Positions 5,337-12,143 of a DNA stretch of 16,341 nt are shown here, piece by piece. Source of the stretch: an uncultured Collinsella sp. (lineage in GTDB: Bacteria > Actinomycetota > Coriobacteriia > Coriobacteriales > Coriobacteriaceae); contig CAAEEB010000091.1 of NCBI GenBank assembly GCA_900754745.1, positions 1 to 16,341 of the forward strand, written 5' to 3'. Numbering within the stretch: position 1 is the stretch's first letter; every line of letters begins with the position of its first letter. The notes below the pieces were generated by a model that was given only the letters and a program-made list of their open reading frames with translations, did no database searches and was not told where the DNA came from. A program made the translations under genes and the position numbers.

Positions 5337-6962
5337 TCACCCCCGGCTACGGCCCGTAGCAGAAAGCCGGGAGACGAAGTTCCAAGAGGCCCAACCGGAC
5401 CAGATCCACGAGTCCGCGCAACGAAGACCGGCGCCCGAGCCGTACCGCAGGTCGCCGAGGAACAGAACCAGACGGATTGTGCCTTTGACTTTGCCGCCGG
5501 AGGTGTCGAAGTAGAAGTAGTCGCCGACACCGGTCGTCGCCGAGCCGCCGAGCCCCTTTCCCAAGATAAGGCCGTTGACGAACTGGATGTCGAGCATGTA
5601 GCCATCTGCCGTCGGCATGCACGCCGCCGTCGGGGTCACCCCGTCCGCCACGGCGTTCTTCTTCTCATTGCGAGTGTCGGGGTTGACCGCGATACCGAAG
5701 CCCGTCCCATCGGAGACGAAGAGCGTATCGCCCATGAACTCCCACAGGCCCAACCCCGTCTCGACGCCGCCGACCTTGAACGGATGCTTGCCGTCCTTCG
5801 CCACCTGGCCGTCGCCCACGAGGGCATCGGTGTTGCCCGTGCTCCACGGCGCACTCTGGAGCCATGTGTTCACGGTCGTGTCGAACGCCTTGGCGACGTC
5901 CATGAGAAGCGCCACGTTGCCGTCTGCGAGCGTCTCCTTGCCGCCGACAACGGCGCCGTCGAACACGTCGTATGCGGCTGCGGCGCCTCGATCTGGGCAC
6001 GTGGTGCCCGTGTCGGTGCCGTACATCATCGACGCACCCACGGGAATCTTCGCCGCCTGCTCGGCGGTGACGACCACGCGCGTGACGCCCGTCTCGGCGA
6101 GCGCCGGGTGGACCTGGATGTTGAAGTCCGTGCAGCCCGGGAAGTCCACCTGGGAGGACTTGCAGAGCGTCTTGGTCAACTGGTGGAAGTTGATATACCA
6201 CTGGTCGTAGACACTCATGCCCGAGTAGCCCGTGGTCGCGGTCTTGCAAAGGTCGACGAGCGAGTCGTGCGACGTCGTGCGGTTGGCGACCTTCGCACCC
6301 GAGACGGAGCGCGGGCGCCCGTCGGCGTCGATGCTCATGGGATACGTCGGCGTCAGCATGTACGGTCGCAGCGTGCCGTCCGGCAGCAATGCCTTGGGGT
6401 TCGGCTGCGAGCCGCTGAATCGGCTGTCGGACCACGAGACGAGCAGGTTGCCGTTCGTCAGCACCTCGACCGCCTGCCAAACGACCGGCGCGATCTCGTA
6501 GACGTTGTTGCCGTGTCCGTTGTCCACGCGCGAGAATCCGTAGTCGACGCCGTCGATGGCCTCGACCCACGGCACGCCGTCGACGTCGGCACCGGCGTTG
6601 GCGGACACGTGGAACCACGGTCCGCCCTCGGTGTCGAACGGGTCGACAGCCGCGCTCGTCGCCGTCGCGGGCACGAACTCGGTGGAGGCCACGCGCTTCG
6701 CGGCAGCGCTCATGGGCTGGATGTCGGTGGGGCTGCCCGCCGGGATGAGGAACGTGTACACCAGCCCCGTCTTGTGCTTGTCGACCATCGCGGCGACGCT
6801 CTCGTTGGCGTAGCGGCCCGTCGAGGCGTCGCGCTCGAGCGCCTTCTGGTCGCCCAGATTCTTCACCGCGCCGACCAGCGCCCACACCGCCTTGTCCGAT
6901 GCCAGCGGGTCCGCGTAATCGAACCCCTCGGTTGCCTGCTCGGCTGTCTGCGTATCGGCCAT
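5337..6962 (-). CDS. DGR variable protein: phage tail-fibre / receptor-binding protein
   Basis: A 541-aa protein whose C-terminal end is the DGR VR (about residues 498-534). The final segment LGDLRYGSGAGLR...SGWASWNFVSRLS has the look of the ligand-binding end of DGR targets with a C-type-lectin-like fold, where variable side chains lie on a fixed scaffold. Compared with the TR, 12 residues are changed: 500, 504, 507, 510, 515, 517, 519, 520, 521, 524, 526 and 533; codon 506 is changed silently (AGG to CGG). The body is rich in Gly, Asp, Thr and aromatic residues, as in fibre proteins, with no signal peptide. ATG 6960-6962 follows AGGTAGGTG and abuts the TAA of the coiled-coil fibre gene upstream. 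Inferred role: binding a host surface receptor at the virion tip. The fold is not verified. Confidence 0.9.
   Translation of the reverse strand: MADTQTAEQATEGFDYADPLASDKAVWALVGAVKNLGDQKALERDASTGRYANESVAAMVDKHKTGLVYTFLIPAGSPTDIQPMSAAAKRVASTEFVPATATSAAVDPFDTEGGPWFHVSANAGADVDGVPWVEAIDGVDYGFSRVDNGHGNNVYEIAPVVWQAVEVLTNGNLLVSWSDSRFSGSQPNPKALLPDGTLRPYMLTPTYPMSIDADGRPRSVSGAKVANRTTSHDSLVDLCKTATTGYSGMSVYDQWYINFHQLTKTLCKSSQVDFPGCTDFNIQVHPALAETGVTRVVVTAEQAAKIPVGASMMYGTDTGTTCPDRGAAAAYDVFDGAVVGGKETLADGNVALLMDVAKAFDTTVNTWLQSAPWSTGNTDALVGDGQVAKDGKHPFKVGGVETGLGLWEFMGDTLFVSDGTGFGIAVNPDTRNEKKNAVADGVTPTAACMPTADGYMLDIQFVNGLILGKGLGGSATTGVGDYFYFDTSGGKVKGTIRLVLFLGDLRYGSGAGLRCADSWIWSGWASWNFVSRLSATGRSRG
5346..5360 (-). 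other. Hairpin at the 3' end of VR
   Basis: A perfect GCTACG / CGTAGC inverted repeat with a GCC loop (a 7-bp stem with 1-nt loop is also possible) starts at the last VR base and lies inside the last codons of the target gene. A hairpin/cruciform a few bases after the VR is a known DGR element, shown in BPP-1 to promote target recognition. Its position here fits that role. Confidence 0.75.
5360..5472 (-). repeat. DGR variable repeat (VR)
   Basis: 113 bp homologous to the TR at 5147-5259. Differences lie opposite + strand TR positions 5151, 5152, 5174, 5180, 5189, 5191, 5195, 5201, 5206, 5221, 5222, 5231, 5234, 5240 and 5251, each a T on the + strand (A in the coding direction) in TR. The stretch 5366-5386 is identical in both copies and, being next to the 3' end and the hairpin, is the likely initiation-of-mutagenic-homology region. 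The two changes at 5364-5365 lie beyond it and may be fixed IMH/IMH* differences. Confidence 0.97.
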
Positions 6963-7865
6963 TTAGGCACCTACCTTTCGCATTTGGCAAATCTTGCCGT
7001 TTACCTTCTTGAGTCCCAGCGCCGTCACGGCAGCCGCCGAGTCGATAATCGACTGGTAGTTCAGGGCTGCCGTCTTGGCATCCTTGAGCGCCGCCTGTGC
7101 ATCGGCGAGGGCCTTGGTCGAGTCCTCCTCGCGCTTTTGCTCGGCGGTCTTGCGCCCCGTCTCCGCCTCCTTGCGCTCCGTCTCGGAGGTCTTGCGCTCG
7201 GACTCGGTCCGCTTGCGCTCGGACTCGGAGTCGGCGCGGCCCTTCTCCGCCGTTTCGACAGAAGCCTTGAGCTGCTTGAACTCGTTGTTGACCTTGTTCA
7301 CGCCAGCCGCCGCGTCCGTCGCGGGCTTCTTGAGCTCCGCGATCTGCTCGGCGGTGAGGTCGCTGTATCTCAGCGCGTCGCCTTTCGGCACGCCGACGAC
7401 CAGCACGTTGCCCTCCATCGTCGCCGTTGCCTCCGAGCCCGAGGCAAGAGTCGTGGCGCGTGCCCCCTTGACCTCGGCGGCGACAGCCCTGTCGCGCGCG
7501 GCCTCCGCCGCCTTCTGCGCGGCCTTGGCCTCGTCTCGCGCCGTCTCCGCGTCCTTGATGGTGCGCTGGTCGCTCGGCTCGTAGATGTACTCGGCGGGCT
7601 TGGCTCGCCTCTTTACGTCCCAGAGCGCCTCGATGCGCGTGCGCCCGCCATAGGACTCATCCGTGATATAGGCCCAAGCGTACACGCGACCCGCTGCCTG
7701 AAGCAGCTCGTCGGGAATCTTCGCCTTGCTGTCGGCGACCTCGACCGTGTAGCACGTCCCCGTGGTCGACTTGGCGAAATGCACCTGCTCGCAGCCGACA
7801 ACCTCGACCTCGCGCCCGGTGTCCCACTGCCACAGCTCGCCGTCAAGCACCTGCAATGCCGCCAT
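6963..7865 (-). CDS. Coiled-coil tail-fibre / baseplate-like protein
   Basis: A 300-aa protein, probably a fibre stalk or upper-baseplate subunit that carries the variable protein encoded next. Residues 1-90 form a beta-rich N-terminal domain (LDGELWQWDTGREVEVVGCE, YGGRTRIEALWDVK), likely for attachment to the virion. Residues 105-135 are an Ala/Lys/Glu coiled coil. GVPKGDALRYSDLTAEQIAELK (153-179 region) resembles linkers in tail fibres. Residues 213-247 are five heptads (SESERKR, TESERKT, SETERKE, AETGRKT, AEQKREE). The start is ATG 7863-7865, overlapping the portal stop as TGATG; the GTG one codon earlier is less likely. The stop TAA is immediately followed by the ATG of the variable protein, implying co-translation. 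Confidence 0.75.
   Translation of the reverse strand: MAALQVLDGELWQWDTGREVEVVGCEQVHFAKSTTGTCYTVEVADSKAKIPDELLQAAGRVYAWAYITDESYGGRTRIEALWDVKRRAKPAEYIYEPSDQRTIKDAETARDEAKAAQKAAEAARDRAVAAEVKGARATTLASGSEATATMEGNVLVVGVPKGDALRYSDLTAEQIAELKKPATDAAAGVNKVNNEFKQLKASVETAEKGRADSESERKRTESERKTSETERKEAETGRKTAEQKREEDSTKALADAQAALKDAKTAALNYQSIIDSAAAVTALGLKKVNGKICQMRKVGA
7125..7229 (-). repeat. Five 21-bp heptad-coding repeats
   Basis: Degenerate 21-nt tandem units encode the five Ser/Thr-Glu-x-Glu-Arg-Lys-x heptads of the fibre stalk. The 21-bp period at DNA level could allow unequal exchange and change of stalk length. Confidence 0.8.
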
Positions 7866-9298
7866 CACTCATCACCTTCCTCATCCTCGTCGTCCTCGTC
7901 GCCCTCCTGGGCACCCTTCGCGTTCGCCGCCAGGGCTGGCGGCAGCGCTGCCATGCGCTCCTCCTGCTCCCGCTGCTTGCGCTCCAAAATCTTCGCCCTC
8001 TCGTCGGGCGTGATGTTCGGCAGCTTTCGCAGGATCGTCTCGTCGTCCAGATACTCGGCCTCCAGGCACACGGTCTCGACCTGCTCCTTGGTGTTGCTGA
8101 TGCGAGTGTGCGTGAACACGGGCGTGTCCTCGATGCCCTGCAACGCAAGGATGTCCATGATACCCTCGCGGATGTGGCGCTCAAACTCGGCGGCCTCCTC
8201 GTCCATCGGCTGGTATGCCGCGTCGATATGGTCGTTGGTCGCACCCGCCGCAATGGTGTGGACGTCCAGCGCGCCGAAGTCCTCGTAGATGTCGGCTTTG
8301 ATCTGCGCCAGCGTCTCCTTGCGGCCCTCGACGGGCACCTCCTGCGTGTACGGCGTCACGGACTGCCCCTGCTCGGCGTCGACCTCGGCCACGTGCGTCA
8401 GCTTGAGCTTCGCCCGCCACAGGTCGAGGTCCCTGTCGTCCATGCCGCCGGCTCCGTTGATGAGCCAGTAGATCTGTGCGCAGTCGCGCGTGTCGTTCAC
8501 CAGGCCGCTCTTGATCAGGTCGTAGGCGTCGATGCTCTCGCGCATGCCGACGAGCGTGCTCTGGTGCGCGTCGCTGCCCCAGACCGCCACGATGGGCAGG
8601 CGGGAGTAGTTCTCCGCATCGACAGCCAGCTTCATCCCGTCTGCCGGTATCTCCTGATACGTGACCTTGTAGGCGCGCTTGGCTTCGGCCACCTCGAAGT
8701 CGAAGCCGCTGCCGCCCGACACCATCTCCGTGTAGCCGTCCTGCTCGTAGAGGGTCGCATGCCACGGGTGGTCGGAGTCGAGCCGCCAGAACCTCACGCC
8801 GGCGTATAGCGCCCCCGAGTACTCGTCCCACACCGGGCAGAACTCGTCGGCGGTGAACACGTCGATGTGGTCGAGGTTCCAAAACGGGAATGACACACCG
8901 TGGATGAGCGCCTTGAGCCCCATCTCCATGACGTCGTCGTCGAAGCGGTCGCCAAGCCCCTCCTTGGTCGTGTCCTTGCCGCCCGCCGAGACGTCCACGA
9001 AGCTCACGCCCTTACCGAGCGAGTACGTGCAGCGCTGGACGTTTAGGCGCTTGAACAGGTTACTCGCCAGCCTCAGCTTCGAGGCCGTGAAGTCCTCGGC
9101 CTCGGCACCGGAGCACGAGTAGATCTTCTGCACGAAACGGTTGATCGTGACGTTGTGCTGGCGGTAGTACTCGTTCGCGGTGACGGCGTTGCGGTACATC
9201 TCGCTCGACATGTGCCGCTCGATGGCATCTGCCGCGAACGCCGTCGCCGACGCCGCCTCCTTGAGGTCGCCATCGGTCACCAAAGGCCCCTTAGACAA
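7865..9298 (-). CDS. Phage portal protein (SPP1-like family)
   Basis: A 477-aa portal protein, the dodecameric channel at the head vertex through which DNA is packaged by terminase. It resembles the SPP1 gp6 portal family: helical N-terminus (ERHMSSEMYRNAVTANEYY), a central wing with SLGKGVSF and HGVSFPFWNLD, the stem and clip region containing LPIVAVWGSD and GMRESIDAYDLIKSGLVND, and a C-terminal acidic crown tail (DEDDEDEEGDE). I choose TTG 9296-9298 because GGGAGGT lies 6 nt upstream; the earlier TTG at 9316 would place that site inside the gene. It starts 4 nt after the large terminase stop and overlaps the next gene by 1 nt. Usual length for the family. Confidence 0.9.
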   Translation of the reverse strand: MSKGPLVTDGDLKEAASATAFAADAIERHMSSEMYRNAVTANEYYRQHNVTINRFVQKIYSCSGAEAEDFTASKLRLASNLFKRLNVQRCTYSLGKGVSFVDVSAGGKDTTKEGLGDRFDDDVMEMGLKALIHGVSFPFWNLDHIDVFTADEFCPVWDEYSGALYAGVRFWRLDSDHPWHATLYEQDGYTEMVSGGSGFDFEVAEAKRAYKVTYQEIPADGMKLAVDAENYSRLPIVAVWGSDAHQSTLVGMRESIDAYDLIKSGLVNDTRDCAQIYWLINGAGGMDDRDLDLWRAKLKLTHVAEVDAEQGQSVTPYTQEVPVEGRKETLAQIKADIYEDFGALDVHTIAAGATNDHIDAAYQPMDEEAAEFERHIREGIMDILALQGIEDTPVFTHTRISNTKEQVETVCLEAEYLDDETILRKLPNITPDERAKILERKQREQEERMAALPPALAANAKGAQEGDEDDEDEEGDE

Positions 9299-9302
9299 GC
9301 CG

Positions 9303-10499
9303 CTACCTCCCTTCAAAAAATGGGTTTACCTGCCGTTTCGCAGGCTTGTACATGCGCAGTGTTGCCACGCCGTAACGGAGCGCGTCGCAGCTGTGGTCAT
9401 CGACCTTGACGGGCTTGTCGCCGTCCGCCTTGGCGTCCCAGCAGTAGCCGCCGAGCTCGCCTATCAGCCCCGTGCAGGCTTCGGAGATACGCACCGTGCC
9501 GTTGCCCAGGCACACATCCGTCTCTCGTATGCCGTCTGCGACGTCGTTGCGTCCATTTTTGGTCTTGAACCCGGCCTGCCGCATCGCGGCGATGAAGCTC
9601 GTGGCGCTCGGGTCGATGATGAACTTGGGCGGCTTGCCCAGCCCGCGCACGAAGTCGGCCATGTCGGCCACATAGTCGGCGTCCGTCTTCTGGTGCCCCG
9701 TGTCGCGGCCCGAGTAGCGGTACTCGTCCACCACGTGCCACACCTTGCCGTCAAACGCCCACAGCAGCGCCGCGAAGGCGTTCTGCGTGCCGTAGTCGCA
9801 AGACACCGCGTACTTGACAGCGCCGCCCGTATACCGGCTCTCGAGGGCACCCTCCCACTCGGGGTAGACCAGGCCCTCGGCCAGCGTCCACTTGCCCAAG
9901 ATGTAGCGGTCGTAGTACACGCCGCTGCCGTAGTCCTTGATGAGGGCCTCGATGACATCCGGTGCCAGCGCGCCGTCCCAGATCGTGTAGTCCTGCCTGT
10001 AGATGTCGCTGTCGCCGTCGAGGAACCGCTTGAACCAGTGATTCGGGCTGTCGGGGTTGCAGGTGCCGTCGAAGCAGCTATGCTCGCAGCGCAGGCGGCT
10101 CTTGAGCATCTGGAACACGTCTTCGCTCCACGTGGCAACCTCGTCGCCGTAGACCCACTCGAACGTGGCGCCCTGAATCTTGGATACGCTTGTCTTCTTA
10201 TCCGCCCCGAGGCAGTAGACTTTGCGCCCGAATATCTGGGCCGTGTTGTCCCGCCCAATCTGGCTGACGACGTCTTCGCTGTAGAGTGAGCGCATCGGCT
10301 CGAGGATGTTGCGCTCGAGCGTCGAGCGGGTGTTCCCGATCATCACCGCCAGCCCCTCGCCCCTCATGGCGAGAAGCCTCTGCGGTATGGTCACGGCTAT
10401 GTCGACGTAGCTCTTGCCCGAGCCCGTCGCCCCGCACTTCACGTTGTAGCGGTGCGTGCAGTTGGCGAGGTACTCGCGCTGCATCCTCGTGAGCGGCAT
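9303..10499 (-). CDS. terL: Terminase large subunit
   Basis: A 398-aa PBSX-type packaging motor. The N-terminal ATPase has Walker A GATGSGKS (23-30) and Walker B VYGDE (116-120, D119/E120). The C-terminal RNase-H-like nuclease has acidic residues in SCDYGTQNAF (D235), FIIDPSATSF (D296) and DDHSCDALRYG (D367/D368/D372). The protein pumps phage DNA into proheads through the portal, encoded next, and cuts it into genome lengths. ATG 10497-10499 starts 3 nt after the small terminase stop with only a weak ribosome-binding site, so coupling is likely. All main catalytic residues are present. Confidence 0.95.
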   Translation of the reverse strand: MPLTRMQREYLANCTHRYNVKCGATGSGKSYVDIAVTIPQRLLAMRGEGLAVMIGNTRSTLERNILEPMRSLYSEDVVSQIGRDNTAQIFGRKVYCLGADKKTSVSKIQGATFEWVYGDEVATWSEDVFQMLKSRLRCEHSCFDGTCNPDSPNHWFKRFLDGDSDIYRQDYTIWDGALAPDVIEALIKDYGSGVYYDRYILGKWTLAEGLVYPEWEGALESRYTGGAVKYAVSCDYGTQNAFAALLWAFDGKVWHVVDEYRYSGRDTGHQKTDADYVADMADFVRGLGKPPKFIIDPSATSFIAAMRQAGFKTKNGRNDVADGIRETDVCLGNGTVRISEACTGLIGELGGYCWDAKADGDKPVKVDDHSCDALRYGVATLRMYKPAKRQVNPFFEGR

Positions 10500-10502
10500 C
10501 GG

Positions 10503-10928
10503 CTACTCGTTCCCGCCGATTGAGGACGGCACGGACAGCACCAGCTCCTTGGCGGCCTTGAGCACCGCCGTGTCGGTGGTATCCATGATGCGCTGCGCCT
10601 TGGCGTACTCCTGCGGGTACTTGCGCTCCAAAAGCCACGCCGCCGCCTGCCAGCTGTCGCCGCTCGCGTCCATGATGCGGCCCACGAGCGTCGCCTTGCG
10701 CTCGACCTCGGCCTTTTTTAGAACGTGACACAGTTGACGCTGATTGTCTGTTCGGGGGTGGTTGATCCAGCGGCTGTATGTCTCACGTGCGACCCCGAGA
10801 TATGCGGCGATGTCCCTGTCGGTCATTCCGGCACGGCACAGGCGGACGGCATCCTCGATGCCCTCCTTGGTCAGTTTTTCACGCCCTTTTCCCGCCACAA
10901 AATCACGTTTCCGCTGGTAGATAGCCAT
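10503..10928 (-). CDS. terS: Terminase small subunit
   Basis: A 141-aa DNA-recognition subunit of terminase. An N-terminal helix-turn-helix of HTH_23/Terminase_2 type is visible at residues about 24-56 (IEDAVRLCRAGMTDRDIAAY, LGVARETYSRWI). Helices follow in the middle (ERKATLVGRIMDA, SWQAAAWLLERKYPQEYAK), a composition common in phage small terminases. Adjacent to TerL. The start at ATG 10926-10928 lacks a nearby Shine-Dalgarno sequence; 11 bp upstream lies the long inverted repeat 10940-11011, which might control expression or act as recognition site. An internal GTG start cannot be excluded. Confidence 0.85.
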   Translation of the reverse strand: MAIYQRKRDFVAGKGREKLTKEGIEDAVRLCRAGMTDRDIAAYLGVARETYSRWINHPRTDNQRQLCHVLKKAEVERKATLVGRIMDASGDSWQAAAWLLERKYPQEYAKAQRIMDTTDTAVLKAAKELVLSVPSSIGGNE

Positions 10929-10939
10929 GTGGAAACGCG

Positions 10940-11011
10940 AACGTTACCCCCTTTTTACGCACGTGGACAAGCGCGTGCGTTTGCCCACGAGCGTAAAAAG
11001 GGGGTAACGTT
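10940..11011. repeat. 72-bp near-perfect inverted repeat upstream of terS
   Basis: The two 21-bp outer arms (10940-10960 and 10991-11011) are perfectly complementary and contain CCCCCTTTTTACGC and its complement. Pairing continues inward: 5 more pairs after an A-A mismatch, then 6 more (one G-T) after an A-C mismatch, leaving a 4-nt CGTG apex. So 32 of 34 positions can pair. No T-run follows on either side, and it lies between the early-operon terminator and the terS start. It may be a packaging initiation site, a regulator-binding site or an RNA hairpin. No promoter is evident within it. Confidence 0.9.
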
Positions 11012-11043
11012 TAAAGAAAAGGCCCCGGTTTCCCGGGGCCTTT
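11011..11043 (-). terminator. Rho-independent terminator of the early operon
   Basis: On the minus strand: AAGGCCCCGG, loop GAAA, CCGGGGCCTT followed by TTCTTT. A 10-bp GC-rich stem with a stable GNRA-type loop and a U-rich tail. It lies about 50 bp past the stop of the HTH/zinc-ribbon gene and before the inverted repeat at 10940-11011, so it separates early from packaging genes. Confidence 0.9.
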
Positions 11044-11092
11044 CGGCTACTCGACCTTGGTCGGCTTGATTCCGATTGCCTCGGCCAGCCTC

Positions 11093-11521
11093 TCAAACGT
11101 CTCCGTCCAGCCTCTGCCGTCTGTGCGCGGCCTGTCGTATGCGGTTGCTCTCCGCCTCTTCCTCGAGCCGCCTCTTCCGCTCCGCCAGATAGCACCCCTT
11201 GCACAGCCTCCACTTCTTCGCCTGCGCCGACGTGTCGAACACGGGCCGCGCGTCGCACACGATGCACAGACCGTCCGTTCCGGTCGAGAAGCGCCCGTAC
11301 CGCTGCCGCGCGTGCCTCACGGCGCTCGGCGTCACCCTGAGCTCCGCCGCGATCTCCGCCGCCGTCCGCTCCGGGTGCGCCTGCATCCGCCCTATCATCT
11401 CGTCCGTCCACAGGACGTAAGAGGAGCGCCCCTTCCGGAGCGCCCACTCGTCCCTCAACGGATGTGTTGACTTTGTAGATGGGCCTTTTGGCCCATCTCC
11501 TACAGGTGGCCTACACGCCAT
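11093..11521 (-). CDS. HTH and zinc-ribbon protein, putative regulator
   Basis: A 142-aa protein from the chosen start. Residues 50-78 look like a helix-turn-helix (PERTAAEIAAELRVTPSAVR then HARQRYGRF), followed by a two-pair Cys cluster (CIVC at 86-89 and CKGC at 107-110) and a basic C-terminal helix. It may bind DNA, for example as a late-gene regulator, being last in the early operon and directly before the terminator and packaging genes; this is inference from position. The start ATG 11519-11521 is favoured by GGGGGG 8 nt upstream, but it is uncertain since a hairpin (11474-11504) lies in the first codons. The third reading frame stays open past the stop down to 11047 with coding-like sequence. 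Confidence 0.6.
   Translation of the reverse strand: MACRPPVGDGPKGPSTKSTHPLRDEWALRKGRSSYVLWTDEMIGRMQAHPERTAAEIAAELRVTPSAVRHARQRYGRFSTGTDGLCIVCDARPVFDTSAQAKKWRLCKGCYLAERKRRLEEEAESNRIRQAAHRRQRLDGDV
11474..11504. other. Hairpin in the 5' part of the HTH/zinc-ribbon gene
   Basis: ATGGGCC / GGCCCAT with a TTTT loop (11479-11496), extended by TGTAG / CTACA with a 3-nt bulge. No T-run follows. If the gene starts at 11521, it lies within the first 16 codons and could affect translation, or the gene may start further down. Confidence 0.55.
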
Positions 11522-11581
11522 TCGCATACCCCCCAAAGCTCGCCCGCCGCGGCAGAACCTTATCAAGCGCCGGGGACCAAC

Positions 11582-11818
11582 TCACCGAGGACGCTCGATA
11601 TTCTCGCTCGGGCAGTCGATTAGGTCTGCGAGCTTCTTCCACGCGCCGGTGCCGCAGCTATCCAATTCGCAAAGCGCGTCGTAATGACCGAGCAGCGCCG
11701 TGCTCACCTTCATGCATCGTACGCAGTCGAATTCCGTCTTCATGCGCCCTGAAGGGTCAAGGCACTCGCCGGAGCGCAGGAACTCGACGGCCTCGCGCTT
11801 CTCCTCATCACTAATCAT
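11582..11818 (-). CDS. Small phage hypothetical protein (paralogue of the next upstream gene)
   Basis: A 78-aa protein beginning MISDEEKREAVEFLRSG and ending in WKKLADLIDCPSENIERPR. The start and end patterns (DEE.R..v...Lr... and LADLID) repeat in the neighbouring gene 11811-12143, so both belong to one family of small proteins common in Coriobacteriia phages; their function is unknown to me. Four Cys residues are spread through the middle (C25, C38, C41 and others), with CVRCMK as a possible metal ligand pair. The start ATG 11816-11818 overlaps the preceding gene by 8 nt; the longer frame to 11836 lacks support. About 60 bp without a gene follows it. Confidence 0.65.
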   Translation of the reverse strand: MISDEEKREAVEFLRSGECLDPSGRMKTEFDCVRCMKVSTALLGHYDALCELDSCGTGAWKKLADLIDCPSENIERPR

Positions 11819-12143
11819 CGGCAACCACCAGCCCACATTTAGGACAATACCCGGGCTTCTCGAACCCGACCGTTTGGTGCCCGCACGACAGCACGTAGCC
11901 GTTTATCCCGGTAATTGGCTTGTCGAAGGCCGTGCGCAGCTCTCCCACGAGGATGATTTTGCAGGTCGGGCGATCGATAAGGTCGGCCACCTCAAGGAGG
12001 CTGTCGGAATCGAAGCCCTCCGTCGCCTCGCCACGCCAGAACCCGACGGTGTCGGCCGCGATGAACTCGTCGACGTAATGGCGGTCTGCCGCGAGCCCTC
12101 GCAGTTCCGCTGCGACCTTGCGCCGCTGTTCGTCAGTCGCCAT
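11811..12143 (-). CDS. Small phage protein with terminal zinc ribbon
   Basis: A 110-aa protein starting MATDEQRRKVAAELRGLAAD, followed by FDSDSLLEVADLIDRPTCKI and ending with CGHQTVGFEKPGYCPKCGL, a Cys pair arrangement typical of zinc ribbons. The N-terminal half is shared with the gene at 11582-11818. I chose ATG 12141-12143, overlapping the Lar-like gene by 11 nt, because the family start is recognisable and the longer frame reads as a shadow. Function unknown; early operon member. Confidence 0.7.
   Translation of the reverse strand: MATDEQRRKVAAELRGLAADRHYVDEFIAADTVGFWRGEATEGFDSDSLLEVADLIDRPTCKIILVGELRTAFDKPITGINGYVLSCGHQTVGFEKPGYCPKCGLVVADD

Noticed and set aside
5784..8288. An 834-residue open frame on the plus strand
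   Set aside because: It is antisense to the variable protein, fibre and portal genes, is very rich in Arg/Gly/Leu/Val as expected of a mirrored high-GC frame, has no domain pattern, and all good ribosome-binding sites and overlaps are on the other strand.
10940..11011. The long inverted repeat as a rho-independent terminator
   Set aside because: No T-run after the stem on either strand, and a proper terminator already lies at 11011-11043. The poly-C/poly-T blocks lie inside the stem.
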